Assembly: GCA_045660065.1 (NCBI GenBank)
Contig: JAZRDC010000047.1
Coordinates: 1-16,474, forward strand
Direction of reading: 5' to 3'
Length of the DNA: 16,474 nucleotides
Source: RGIG2094 sp045660065
GTDB taxonomy: Bacteria; Bacillota; Clostridia; RGIG6154
Position numbers and translations under genes: made by a program. Below are positions 5,207 through 13,789 of the stretch, piece after piece (position 1 is the first letter of the stretch; each line of letters opens with the position of its first letter). Below the pieces are notes generated by a model. It was not told the origin of the DNA, searched no databases, and saw nothing but the letters and a program-made list of their open reading frames with translations.

Positions 5207-7363
5207 CTACAGTTTAGTTAATTTTGCAAATGTTGCCATAAGGTTTTTTGTACCTGCATCATCAAATGCTATCTGAAGTTTTGCATCATTTCCCATTGGG
5301 GTTACGGCTAAAACTGTGCCGTTGCCGAATTTGGCATGGCTTACTCTTTCGCCAACAGAAAAATCTGCGCTACCAGTATTGATTTTGGCATTTCTGTCAA
5401 AAATAGTTGTGAATTTTTTCTCGGTATATACAGATGTTGACTGTTGTTTTTTGCCTGTTTTTTCTATCATTGTATCCGGAATTTCATCCAAAAATCTTGA
5501 TGGTACCTGATAGGTTGTAGAACCAAAGATTGTTCTTGCTCTTGAGTTTAACATAAAGAGTTTTTTCTTTGCTCTTGTAATTCCCACATAGCAAAGTCTT
5601 CTTTCTTCTTCTACTCCGCCCTCTTCTGTAAGTGAGCGCTGAGATGGGAAAATTCCGTCTTCAAGTCCTGTTAAGAACACGGCAGGAAATTCAAGACCTT
5701 TGGCACTATGAAGTGTCATAACAACAACTGCGTTATTTTCTTCATCTAATCCATCTAAATCAGAAACAAGTGCAACACCTTCCAAAAATTCTTCCAATGT
5801 TCCTGTTTCGCCATTTTTTTCAAATTCAAGCACCAAAGACATAAATTCTTTTACGTTTTCAAGTCTTGTTTTTGACTCAACGGTGTTTTCCATTTCCAAT
5901 GCTAAAACATAGCCTGACAAGTCAAGCATTTTACTCACAAGTTCGTTTAATGAAACTTTGTTTTTCATTTCAACAAGTTCGTCAATCATTTTTGCAAAAC
6001 CCAGAAGTTTCTGTGCTGATTTTGACAAATCTTCGTAATTAGAGATGTTTTTAATTACAGCATAAATACTTATTCCGTACTTTGACGCAATAACAGAGAG
6101 TTTATCAACTGTTGTCTTACCGATTGAGCGTTTTGGCTCGTTGATAATTCTTGTTAAACTGATATCATCGTCAGGGTTTGAAATAAGTCTTAAATACGCA
6201 ACAATATCCTTAATTTCTTTTCTGTCATAGAATTTTGTGCCTGACAAAAGTCTGTATGGCACGGAATTATTCATAAATACTTCTTCTATAACACGGGACT
6301 GTGCGTTCATTCTGAACAATACTGCTATATCTTTATAACTGTATCCCTGATTTAAAAGTTCAGTTATTTTGTTTACTATGTAATAGGCTTCTTCACGCTC
6401 ATTTTGTGCTTCAAAGCCAATGATTTTATCGCCGTCAGTTTTATCTGTCCAGAGGGCTTTTGATTTTCTTCCCTTGTTATTCTTGATAACTTCGTTTGCA
6501 GCATCTAAAATCTGCTTGGTTGAACGATAGTTTTGTTCAAGTTTAATAACTTTTGCATTTTTAAACTGCTTTTCAAAGTCTAAAATATTGGAAATATCTG
6601 CACCTCTGAATTTGTAGATAGACTGATCGTCATCACCAACAACACAAATATTATTATGCGCTTTTGCCAAATTATGAACAAGTCTGAACTGGCAATGAGA
6701 TGTATCCTGATACTCGTCTACCATAATGTAGCGGAATTTTCTCTGATAATATTCCAAAACATCAGGATTTTTTTCTAAAAGCAAAACTGTCTGCATAATT
6801 AAGTCATCAAAATCAAAAGCATTGAATCTTTTTAATTTTGACTGATAAAGTGTGTAAATTTTAGCAATTTTCGCCAAGCGATAATCACTTCCTGCATCTG
6901 ATTCAAAGATAGAAGGAGTTATCATTTTATCTTTTGCATCACTTATAATGCTCAAAACCAATCTTGGTGGAAAGTCTTTATCGTTGTAGCCAAGTTCTTT
7001 TATGCAATCCTTTACCAAAGTAAGCTGGTCTGCCGAATCATAAATTGCAAAACCTGATTTATAGCCGAGTTTTTCGCAATCTCTTCTTAAAATTCTTACG
7101 CAAAGTGAGTGAAATGTACCTGTATTGATGTTAAGTGCCTGTTCACCCAAAGTAAGTTCTAATCTTTCTTTGATTTCGTTTGCCGCTTTATTTGTAAAGG
7201 TTATAGCAAGAATATTCCACGGGGGAATATTCTTGCTTTCTATCATATTACCTATTCTGTTAATTAAAACTGTTGTTTTGCCGCTACCTGCCCCTGCTAA
7301 AATAAGCACAGGACCATCTATGGTATTTACGGCTTCTAATTGTTTATCGTTTAAATTACTCAA
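5207..7363 (-). CDS. pcrA: UvrD/PcrA-type superfamily 1 DNA helicase
   Basis: This 718-residue protein is the usual length for PcrA. It has the Q-motif-like N-terminus (LNDKQLEAV), Walker A GAGSGKT (24-30), motif Ia AITFTNKAANEI, Walker B VDEYQD (215-220), motif III GDDDQSIYKFRGA, motif IV LEQNYRST, motif V VMTLHSAKGLEF and motif VI VGITRAKK. The C-terminus GERVSHAKFGNGTV is the small Tudor-like domain by which PcrA contacts RNA polymerase. It should unwind DNA 3' to 5' in repair, replication restart and recombination control. The start is TTG directly after the rhaB stop codon, with AAGGGTGA upstream inside rhaB; no in-frame start lies further upstream because of that stop. A perfect 14-bp inverted repeat lies within the coding region. 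Confidence 0.95.
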   Translation of the reverse strand: MSNLNDKQLEAVNTIDGPVLILAGAGSGKTTVLINRIGNMIESKNIPPWNILAITFTNKAANEIKERLELTLGEQALNINTGTFHSLCVRILRRDCEKLGYKSGFAIYDSADQLTLVKDCIKELGYNDKDFPPRLVLSIISDAKDKMITPSIFESDAGSDYRLAKIAKIYTLYQSKLKRFNAFDFDDLIMQTVLLLEKNPDVLEYYQRKFRYIMVDEYQDTSHCQFRLVHNLAKAHNNICVVGDDDQSIYKFRGADISNILDFEKQFKNAKVIKLEQNYRSTKQILDAANEVIKNNKGRKSKALWTDKTDGDKIIGFEAQNEREEAYYIVNKITELLNQGYSYKDIAVLFRMNAQSRVIEEVFMNNSVPYRLLSGTKFYDRKEIKDIVAYLRLISNPDDDISLTRIINEPKRSIGKTTVDKLSVIASKYGISIYAVIKNISNYEDLSKSAQKLLGFAKMIDELVEMKNKVSLNELVSKMLDLSGYVLALEMENTVESKTRLENVKEFMSLVLEFEKNGETGTLEEFLEGVALVSDLDGLDEENNAVVVMTLHSAKGLEFPAVFLTGLEDGIFPSQRSLTEEGGVEEERRLCYVGITRAKKKLFMLNSRARTIFGSTTYQVPSRFLDEIPDTMIEKTGKKQQSTSVYTEKKFTTIFDRNAKINTGSADFSVGERVSHAKFGNGTVLAVTPMGNDAKLQIAFDDAGTKNLMATFAKLTKL
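7205..7237. repeat. Perfect 14-bp inverted repeat inside pcrA
   Basis: AGCAAGAATATTCC (7205-7218) and its exact reverse complement (7224-7237) are separated by five bases. The mRNA would form a long hairpin about 125 bases into the pcrA reading frame, covering the codons for SKNIPPWNILA just before motif Ia. It is not followed by a T run. Confidence 0.85.
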
Positions 7364-8833
7364 TTATTTTGTCACCCTTAAAAATTCTTCATAAGCTTTG
7401 TCCCAAGCATCGCCATTTGCAGGTTCATAAGTTTCCAAAGGAACAGAGTTTTTAACAACCTGTCTGATTTCAGTTAAATCTTTAACTTCACCAAGAGCGT
7501 AAGCCTGAATTAAAAGGTTACCGATTGCAGTACCTTCTACAGGACCTGCAACAACTTTTCTGCCTGTTGCTTCAGCGGTAAATCTGCAAAGCATTTTATC
7601 CTGAATACCGCCACCTACCATATTGATTGTATTAATAGGTCTGCCGATAATCTTTTCAAGATTTTCAATTGCATTTCTGTATTTAAGTGCTAAACTTTCA
7701 ACGATACATCTTACGATTTCGCCTTTTGTTTCAGGAACTGCCTGACCTGTTTTTTTACAGTAGTCTTTAACTGCCTGAGGCATATCTTTTGGTGCCATAA
7801 ATGAATCATCAGACGGGTCAATAAAGCATTTGAAAGCATCTGCTTTACTTGCAAGTTCTACCATTTCACCAAATGAAATGTTTTCACCTCTGCTAATCCA
7901 GTGGCGTCTGCATTCCTGATTAAGCCAGAGACCGATAATATTTTTAAGGAATCTGATTGTTCCGAACACGCCGCCTTCATTTGTGAATTCAGCATCAAAA
8001 GCATCTTTGTTAAGAATTGGATCGTCAAGTTCAACACCCAAAAGCGACCATGTTCCGCAACTGATAAATGCGTTGTTTTTATCTTCAGCAGGAACTGCAA
8101 CTACTGCAGATGCTGTATCGTGTTCTGCAACTGCAACAACAGGAATCTGTGGGCAACCGAGTTTATCTGCCAATTCTTTTGTAAGTCTGCCGATAATTGT
8201 GCCCGGCTGAACAACTTCACAAAGAATATCTTTGTTGATTTCAAAACTTTCTAAAATATCATACTGCCAGTCGCGTTTTTCAGCGTCTAACATCTGTGAT
8301 GTGCTGGCAATTGAATATTCACTCTTCATTTCGCCTGTTAAAAGGTAATTCAAAAGGTCAGGCATAAAGAGCATTTTTGATGCATTTTTGTATGGCTGAT
8401 AGTTTTCAAGATTAAAAGCGTGAAGTTGGAATAAAGTATTAAACTTCATAAACTGAATACCTGTTTTTTCATAAAGTTTTTCAGCAGGTACAACTTCAAA
8501 TGCTTTTTCAATGATACCATCTGTCATAGTATCACGATAGTGAACAGGATTGCCGATAAGTCTGCCTTTGGCATCTAAAAATCCAACGTCAACACCCCAT
8601 GTATCAATACCGATTGAATCGATATCTGTATGACCTGCATTAACACAGTTTAAAAGTCCCTGTTTGATTTCGTGAAAAAGTCTTAAAACGTCCCAATGGA
8701 AAACACCTGCGGCTTCAACAGGATCATTTGCAAATCTGTGCATTTCTTCTGTTTTCAAAACACCATTTTCCAAAGTTCCCAAAATGGCTCTGCCGCTTGA
8801 CGCACCAAAGTCAAATGACAACATCTTTTTCAT
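7364..8833 (-). CDS. rhaB: Rhamnulokinase-family FGGY sugar kinase
   Basis: This 489-residue protein aligns by eye along its length with E. coli RhaB: FDFGASSGRA phosphate-binding loop, IGIDTWGVD, KTGIQFMKFNTLFQL, VVAVAEHDTASAV with the FGGY catalytic aspartate, SCGTWSLLGVE, NEGGVFGTIRFLKNIIGLW and the nucleotide-site segment MVGGGIQDKMLC. Family members phosphorylate L-rhamnulose at O1, and related enzymes act on L-fuculose. Because the upstream gene is L-fucose isomerase and there is no rhamnose isomerase, it may serve as a fuculokinase or D-ribulose kinase here (inference). The ATG follows CGGAGG. It is 63 bases downstream of fucI with a hairpin between, and its stop codon touches the pcrA start. 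Confidence 0.92.
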   Translation of the reverse strand: MKKMLSFDFGASSGRAILGTLENGVLKTEEMHRFANDPVEAAGVFHWDVLRLFHEIKQGLLNCVNAGHTDIDSIGIDTWGVDVGFLDAKGRLIGNPVHYRDTMTDGIIEKAFEVVPAEKLYEKTGIQFMKFNTLFQLHAFNLENYQPYKNASKMLFMPDLLNYLLTGEMKSEYSIASTSQMLDAEKRDWQYDILESFEINKDILCEVVQPGTIIGRLTKELADKLGCPQIPVVAVAEHDTASAVVAVPAEDKNNAFISCGTWSLLGVELDDPILNKDAFDAEFTNEGGVFGTIRFLKNIIGLWLNQECRRHWISRGENISFGEMVELASKADAFKCFIDPSDDSFMAPKDMPQAVKDYCKKTGQAVPETKGEIVRCIVESLALKYRNAIENLEKIIGRPINTINMVGGGIQDKMLCRFTAEATGRKVVAGPVEGTAIGNLLIQAYALGEVKDLTEIRQVVKNSVPLETYEPANGDAWDKAYEEFLRVTK

Positions 8834-8860
8834 AATTAATTCCTCCGATTATGCTTAATA

Positions 8861-8883
8861 CCGACTGCCATAAAGGCAGTCGG
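8861..8883 (-). other. Intercistronic hairpin between fucI and rhaB
   Basis: A 9-bp GC-rich stem CCGACTGCC/GGCAGTCGG with a 5-base loop fills most of the 63-base gap. There is no T run on the minus strand, so it is more likely an mRNA-stability or processing element that protects the 3' end of the fucI message than a full terminator. Confidence 0.6.
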
Positions 8884-8896
8884 CAGTAAATTTTAA

Positions 8897-10702
8897 TTAT
8901 TTCTTGTAAAGTGGACCGTAGTTAGCGCAAGCTCTGTAATCCTGACCTTCTTTTTCCATACCAAATGCATTCCATGCAGCAGGTCTGAAGATTTTTTCTT
9001 CAGGAACGTTGTGCATACATACAGGAATTCTGAGCATTGAGCACATTGTAATAAGGTCTGCACCGATATGACCGTATGAAATAGCACCGTGGTTAGCACC
9101 CCAGTTATTCATAACATCATAAGCAGTTTTAAATGCGCTACCTTCTTTACCATCGCAACGTGGCGCAAACCATGTGCAAGGCCATGTGTAGTCTGTTCTC
9201 TTCCAGAGTGTATCTGAAACTTCATCAGGAAGACCAACTGTCCAACCTTCTGCAATCTGGAGAACAGGGCCTAAACCTTTAACGAGGTTAAGTCTGATCA
9301 TTGTAGCAGGCATTTCAGCAGTTGTTAAGAATCTTGATGAGAATCCGCCGCCTCTGAAGTAACCAAGGTCAGCCATATTCCATGTTGTTGATTTCATAAC
9401 AGTATCGCAATCTGCTTCTGTCATATCAAACCACTGTTTCATAACGCCGTTGCCGTTTTCGTCTTTAACTTCGCCACAAGCATCGAGGCAGCAAGCACCT
9501 GAGTTGATAAGGTGAATGAAACCGTCTGCTTCTTTTGCTTTGCCTTCGATTTCATAACCTGCAGCTCTCTTAACTGCATCACCGCTCCAGTATGTACGAA
9601 CGTCTGCAAACATCTGTGCTCTGTTTGTTAAAAGTTTCATAAAGAGCATACCAAGACCGTTTAATGTATCATTTTCTGTTGCAAGAATATAAGGTTCTCT
9701 TGCACCGTTCCAGTCAAATGAAGTGTTGAGCATTGCTTCAGGGAAGTCACAGTTTGGATAGAAGTCTGTCCACTGTCTCTGACCCTGGAAACCTGCTGCG
9801 ATAGCGTTATGACCAACCATTTCTTCTTCGCAACCTTCAGGAAGGTTAGGATTACCGTTCATAAGGTCTTTGATGATAACAGCCATTTTAACAACAAATT
9901 CAAACTGTTCTTCTTTCTTTTCAGGTGTAAGCTGTAATTCTTCAGGGTTTTTGTCAAAGCCCATTACGCATTTTTCTTTAGCCCATTTAAGTGCTTTCTG
10001 GAATTCTGCTTCGTCGTAGATACCTTCTGTCATTCTTCTGATAACTTCAACTTCGTCAACAGATTCAACTCTCATACCGAGGTAGTCTTCAATGAAGTCA
10101 ACATCGATAATAGAGCCGCCGATACCCATGCAGATTGAACCAATCTGGAGGTATGATTTACCTCTCATTGTAGCAGTAGCAATCGCTGCACGACCAAATC
10201 TTAAAAGTTTTTCTTCTACGTCTGCAGGAATTTTGTCTGATTCGTCCATATTCTGAACGTCATGACCGTAAATACCAAATGCAGGAAGACCTTTCTGTGC
10301 GTGAGAAGCCAAAACTGCTGCCAAGTATACAGCGCCAGGTCTGTCAGTACCGTTAAAGCCCCAAACTGCTTTGATTGTGTTAGGATCCATATCCATTGTT
10401 TCTGAACCATAGCACCAGCAAGGTGTCACAGTAAGAGTAATGTCTACGCCTTCTTTTCTGAATTTATCAGCACATGCTGCTGCTTCTGCAACACGACCGA
10501 TTGTTGTGTCAGCGATAACAACCTTTACAGGTTCACCATTTGAATACTTAAGATTTTCTGTAAACAATTTTGCGGCTGCTTTTGCCATGTTCATTGTCTG
10601 GTCTTCAAGAGATTCTCTAACTTTGAGAACGCCTCTTCTACCGTCAATTGTAGGGCGAATACCAATTACAGGATAATCACCGATAAGTCTGCTTTTTGCC
10701 AT
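8897..10702 (-). CDS. fucI: L-fucose isomerase
   Basis: This 601-residue protein (E. coli FucI is 591) matches that enzyme closely throughout: IGIRPTIDGRR, VRESLEDQTMNMA, TVTPCWCYGSETMDMDP, WGFNGTDRPGAVYL, YGHDVQNMD, NAIAAGFQGQRQWTDFYPN, ATENDTLNG, FADVRTYW, NWGANHG and the C-terminus GQDYRACANYGPLYKK. The Mn2+ ligands fit Glu343, Asp367 and His538 by their spacing relative to E. coli Glu337, Asp361 and His528. It interconverts L-fucose and L-fuculose and, in known members, also D-arabinose and D-ribulose. GGGAGG precedes the ATG. It lies 23 bases after the transketolase C-terminal subunit and upstream of rhaB. No fuculose-phosphate aldolase or fucose transporter is in the window. Confidence 0.97.
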   Translation of the reverse strand: MAKSRLIGDYPVIGIRPTIDGRRGVLKVRESLEDQTMNMAKAAAKLFTENLKYSNGEPVKVVIADTTIGRVAEAAACADKFRKEGVDITLTVTPCWCYGSETMDMDPNTIKAVWGFNGTDRPGAVYLAAVLASHAQKGLPAFGIYGHDVQNMDESDKIPADVEEKLLRFGRAAIATATMRGKSYLQIGSICMGIGGSIIDVDFIEDYLGMRVESVDEVEVIRRMTEGIYDEAEFQKALKWAKEKCVMGFDKNPEELQLTPEKKEEQFEFVVKMAVIIKDLMNGNPNLPEGCEEEMVGHNAIAAGFQGQRQWTDFYPNCDFPEAMLNTSFDWNGAREPYILATENDTLNGLGMLFMKLLTNRAQMFADVRTYWSGDAVKRAAGYEIEGKAKEADGFIHLINSGACCLDACGEVKDENGNGVMKQWFDMTEADCDTVMKSTTWNMADLGYFRGGGFSSRFLTTAEMPATMIRLNLVKGLGPVLQIAEGWTVGLPDEVSDTLWKRTDYTWPCTWFAPRCDGKEGSAFKTAYDVMNNWGANHGAISYGHIGADLITMCSMLRIPVCMHNVPEEKIFRPAAWNAFGMEKEGQDYRACANYGPLYKK

Positions 10703-10725
10703 AATTTTTTCCTCCCAAATCTATT

Positions 10726-11664
10726 TTATTTTTTTAATTTAATAGCATCTTTTGCTTTTTCGGCAATATGCTTTGCTGTCAAACCATAAAGTTCAAAAAG
10801 TTCTGCAGGTTTACCTGATGTACCAAACTTTTCAGTACCCATAATTTTAACAGGAACAGGACATTCGTCTGCAACTACTTCTGCAACAGCAGAACCAAGT
10901 CCGCCATATACGCTATGTTCTTCAACAGTTACAATTGCACCTGTCTCGTTTGCTGCTTTAAGTACTAATTCTCTATCGATAGGCTTAATTGTGTGCATAT
11001 CAATAACACGAGCATAAATTCCCTGCTGATTTAAGATTTCAGCTGCTTCCATTGCCTGTTCAACCATAAGTCCACAAGCAATAAGTGTAACATCTGTTCC
11101 TTCTTTTAAAACTACACCTTTACCAATTTCAAAGTTTGTGTTTTCATCGTAAAAAACAGGTGTTGCAAGACGCGCAAATCTGAAATACATTGGGCCTTCA
11201 TAATCAAGAGCCGCTTTAATCATCCATCTTGCCTGAACTGCATCACTTGGTGTCATAACAACCATACCAGGAAGTGTTCTCATTAAACCAACATCTTCTA
11301 AACACTGATGTGTTGCACCGTCTTCACCAACTGAAAGACCTGCGTGAGTTGCCGCAACTTTTACATTAAGTTTCGGATAGCAGATTGAGTTTCTGATCTG
11401 TTCAAAGGCACGACCTGCTGCAAACATTGCAAATGAACTTGCAAATACAGTTTTTCCGCATGATGCAAGACCTGCTGCAACTGACATCATATTTCCTTCT
11501 GCAATACCTGTATCAAAAAATCTTTCAGGGAATGCTTTTTTAAAGTATACTGTTTTTGTAGCGTCTGCAAGGTCTGCATCTAAAACTACAAAATCTTTAT
11601 TTGTTTCACCAAACTCTACAAGTGCTTTACCAAAGCCCTCACGAGTTGCAATTTTTTCAGCCAT
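10726..11664 (-). CDS. Transketolase, C-terminal subunit (split enzyme)
   Basis: This 312-residue protein contains the pyrimidine-binding and C-terminal domains of transketolase. Visible are VLDADLADATKT, the catalytic-glutamate segment FFDTGIAEGNMMSVAAGLA, ATHAGLSVGEDGATHQCLED and the C-terminal domain with VIDMHTIKPID and VTVEEHSVYGGLGSAVAE. It pairs with the N-terminal subunit encoded immediately upstream to form a thiamine-diphosphate enzyme moving two-carbon units between sugar phosphates. The upstream stop TAA touches the ATG here with no gap, and the GGAGGG binding site lies inside the upstream gene, so the subunits should be made by coupled translation in equal amounts. Split transketolases occur in the normal pentose pathway of many Clostridia and also in specialised sugar routes. 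Confidence 0.94.
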   Translation of the reverse strand: MAEKIATREGFGKALVEFGETNKDFVVLDADLADATKTVYFKKAFPERFFDTGIAEGNMMSVAAGLASCGKTVFASSFAMFAAGRAFEQIRNSICYPKLNVKVAATHAGLSVGEDGATHQCLEDVGLMRTLPGMVVMTPSDAVQARWMIKAALDYEGPMYFRFARLATPVFYDENTNFEIGKGVVLKEGTDVTLIACGLMVEQAMEAAEILNQQGIYARVIDMHTIKPIDRELVLKAANETGAIVTVEEHSVYGGLGSAVAEVVADECPVPVKIMGTEKFGTSGKPAELFELYGLTAKHIAEKAKDAIKLKK

Positions 11665-12510
11665 TTATTTTCCCTCCAATTCGTTGATTACAGCGTCAAG
11701 TTCTGCGAGTGCAAGGTCTGCTTCTTCTTTGTTAGGACCTTTACCATGCCATGAGCCAACATTTTCCATAAATGAAACGCCCTTACCTTTTACTGATTTA
11801 CAGATAATAGCAGTAGGTTTGCCATTTTTATTTTTTGCTTTTTCAACTGCATCTGCAATCTGCTCATAATCGTGAGCATCAATTACATATACGTTAAATC
11901 CGAATGCTTCGAATTTTTTATCAATAGGTTCTGCTGACATAACTTCGCTTGTAGGACCGTCAATCTGAAGTCCGTTTACATCAACGAAAGCAACAAGATT
12001 GTCAAGTTTGTAGTGTGCAGCATACATAGCAGCTTCCCATACCTGACCTTCTTCGATTTCACCATCGCCAAGGATTGTGTAAACCATATAATCTTTTTTA
12101 TCAATTTTACCCGCAAGAGCCATACCGTTAGCAGCACTAATGCCCTGTCCCAAAGAACCTGATGACATATCAACGCCCGGAATACCCTTCATATCAGGAT
12201 GACCTTCTAAATAACTGTCTGTTTTTCTTAATGTCTGAATGTCTTCAACAGGGAAAAATCCGCGTTCTGCCAATGCACCATAAAGTGCAGGAGCACAGTG
12301 ACCTTTTGAAAGAACAAGACGATCTCTGTCATCCATTTTAGGATTTTTAGGATCGATGTTCATTTCCTTGAAGTACAAAACAGAAAGAATATCTGCAATT
12401 GACATTGATCCGCCCGGATGACCTGATGCGGCATTAAATGTACCAATAATTACATTTTTTCTGATTTTGTACGCCATAAGTTTTAATTTGTTTACTTCTT
12501 GCGTATTCAT
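11665..12510 (-). CDS. Transketolase, N-terminal subunit (split enzyme)
   Basis: This 281-residue protein is the thiamine-diphosphate-binding half of transketolase. The segments AASGHPGGSMSIADIL and LSKGHCAPALYGAL carry the conserved active-site histidines, GHPDMKGIPGVDMSSGSLGQG follows, and GDGEIEEGQVWEA is the start of the diphosphate/Mg2+ motif, which ends near DVNGLQIDG. The length is normal for this half. The gene begins one base after the yitT stop, and its AAAGGAG binding site overlaps the end of that gene. It must work with the C-terminal subunit that follows directly. Confidence 0.94.
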   Translation of the reverse strand: MNTQEVNKLKLMAYKIRKNVIIGTFNAASGHPGGSMSIADILSVLYFKEMNIDPKNPKMDDRDRLVLSKGHCAPALYGALAERGFFPVEDIQTLRKTDSYLEGHPDMKGIPGVDMSSGSLGQGISAANGMALAGKIDKKDYMVYTILGDGEIEEGQVWEAAMYAAHYKLDNLVAFVDVNGLQIDGPTSEVMSAEPIDKKFEAFGFNVYVIDAHDYEQIADAVEKAKNKNGKPTAIICKSVKGKGVSFMENVGSWHGKGPNKEEADLALAELDAVINELEGK

Positions 12511-12511
12511 T

Positions 12512-13360
12512 TTATTTCTCCTTTATATTATAGTTATTTTTAAATCCAAGCCCTAAAACTTCTCTTACATCTGACACAATGACAAATGCATTTTCATCTT
12601 CGGACTTAACTATATTTTTCAATTTTGAAATTTGATTGTTACGGATTATACACATAAGCATCAAAGACGCTTTTTTGGTATACATTCCGCTAATGTTTAT
12701 GCCTGTTACCCCACGGTTGAGTTTTTTCATTATAAGCCCCGAGATTTTTTCAGGCTGTGAAGTTATTATATACACGCCCTTTGCAAAATCAACACCTGCA
12801 ATAATTTTATCAATTACATACGTTGAAACGTAAAGGGAAATAACTGCATAGATTATAAGGTTTAAATCTTTAAAAATTACCCACGAACTTAAAACTACCA
12901 AAGAATCAACTGCAAGAATAAGTTTGCCCAACGAAATATCAGGTCGATAAAAATTAACTATTCTCACAAGGATTTCGGTTCCACCTGTTGACCAGCCTTT
13001 CATAATTACAAGGCCTGTCCCCACTCCCATCAGCACTCCGCCTGCAACTGATGCTAAAAGCACATCATCCGTCAGAGCCTTCAATGGAACAAATTCAAGA
13101 AAAACCGACAGTATTATTACCCCAAAAAGAGTCTTGCCAACAAACTTTTTACCAAGAATAATCCAAGATGCTGCAATTAACGGAACATTGATAATCAGCA
13201 CCGAAAAAGAGGGTTTTAAACTTATCATGTGCTCTAATATAGTCGCAATACCGCTAACACCACCAAGGGTAATTCTGTTTGGAATTATAAATCTGTTAAG
13301 GGCAATTGCAATTACTAAAAATCCGCCGGAAACTTTAATGTAGTCAAAAAGTTTTTTCAA
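12512..13360 (-). CDS. YitT-family membrane protein with C-terminal DUF2179 domain
   Basis: This 282-residue protein has about five or six hydrophobic segments in the first 185 residues, including the family signatures RFIIPNRITLGGVSGIATIL and MGVGTGLVIMKGWSTGGTEI. A soluble C-terminal domain (about 190-275, with GVYIITSQPEKI, RGVTGINISGMYTKK and VSDVREVLGLGF) is the DUF2179 type. YitT proteins are widespread in Firmicutes; their function is not established and an inner-membrane transport role is only suspected. The start is TTG, with AAGGAG 10 bases upstream; an ATG at 13370 is out of frame. The binding site lies in a small hairpin. It is joined to the transketolase genes by a one-base gap, but no functional link is known. 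Confidence 0.88.
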   Translation of the reverse strand: MKKLFDYIKVSGGFLVIAIALNRFIIPNRITLGGVSGIATILEHMISLKPSFSVLIINVPLIAASWIILGKKFVGKTLFGVIILSVFLEFVPLKALTDDVLLASVAGGVLMGVGTGLVIMKGWSTGGTEILVRIVNFYRPDISLGKLILAVDSLVVLSSWVIFKDLNLIIYAVISLYVSTYVIDKIIAGVDFAKGVYIITSQPEKISGLIMKKLNRGVTGINISGMYTKKASLMLMCIIRNNQISKLKNIVKSEDENAFVIVSDVREVLGLGFKNNYNIKEK

Positions 13361-13372
13361 TTCTTATCATCT

Positions 13373-13391
13373 CCTTAAAATTATTTTAAGG
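13373..13391 (-). other. Small hairpin overlapping the yitT ribosome binding site
   Basis: An 8-bp A/T-rich stem CCTTAAAA/TTTTAAGG with a 3-base loop. Its 3' arm supplies the TTAAGG part of the yitT Shine-Dalgarno sequence. It could lower or modulate translation of yitT relative to the upstream genes. There is no T run, so it is not a terminator. Confidence 0.4.
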
Positions 13392-13405
13392 AAAGGATTA
13401 AGAAT

Positions 13406-13789
13406 TTATTCAAAATCGCCGCAGGCCTCTAACAGTTCTCTTAGTCTTTCACTATCACCTTTAAGATGCAAATATCCTAAAAGTGCTTCAAAGCCTGTGG
13501 CTTTCTTATATTCAGCCAACCCTGCATTTTTTGCTTTTGTATTGGTTTTGGCATTTCTGCCTCTCTTAAAAGCAGAAAGTTCTTCCTCTGTCAAAAGACT
13601 TTCAATTCTGTCAAAAGCCTCGCACTGAGCCGCAGCCTTAACATATTTAACCGCCATTTTATGTAAAATATCAGCAGGAGCGTTTGTCTTTTTCAAGATT
13701 TTTTCTCTTACATATACCTCGTATACCGCATCGCCCATAAAAGCAAGGGCTAATGCGGAATACTGTTTAATATCTATACTCTTTTCCAT
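13406..13789 (-). CDS. mrnC: Mini-ribonuclease III (23S rRNA maturation)
   Basis: This 127-residue protein consists of a lone RNase III catalytic domain without a double-stranded-RNA-binding domain, the defining feature of Mini-III. The signature segment ALAFMGDAVYEVYVRE contains the catalytic aspartate (Asp20), and FKRGRNAKTNTKAKNAGLAEYKKATGFEALLGYLHL is the conserved second half with the acidic residue. In B. subtilis the enzyme trims both ends of 23S rRNA in the 50S subunit. The gene overlaps the end of cysS by 16 bases, with AGGGTG inside cysS as its binding site, the same order as in the B. subtilis cysE-cysS-mrnC cluster. The usual next gene there, rlmB, is replaced here by yitT. Confidence 0.95.
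   Translation of the reverse strand: MEKSIDIKQYSALALAFMGDAVYEVYVREKILKKTNAPADILHKMAVKYVKAAAQCEAFDRIESLLTEEELSAFKRGRNAKTNTKAKNAGLAEYKKATGFEALLGYLHLKGDSERLRELLEACGDFE

Noticed and set aside
8861..8883. Terminator between fucI and rhaB
   Set aside because: No T run follows the stem on the minus strand.
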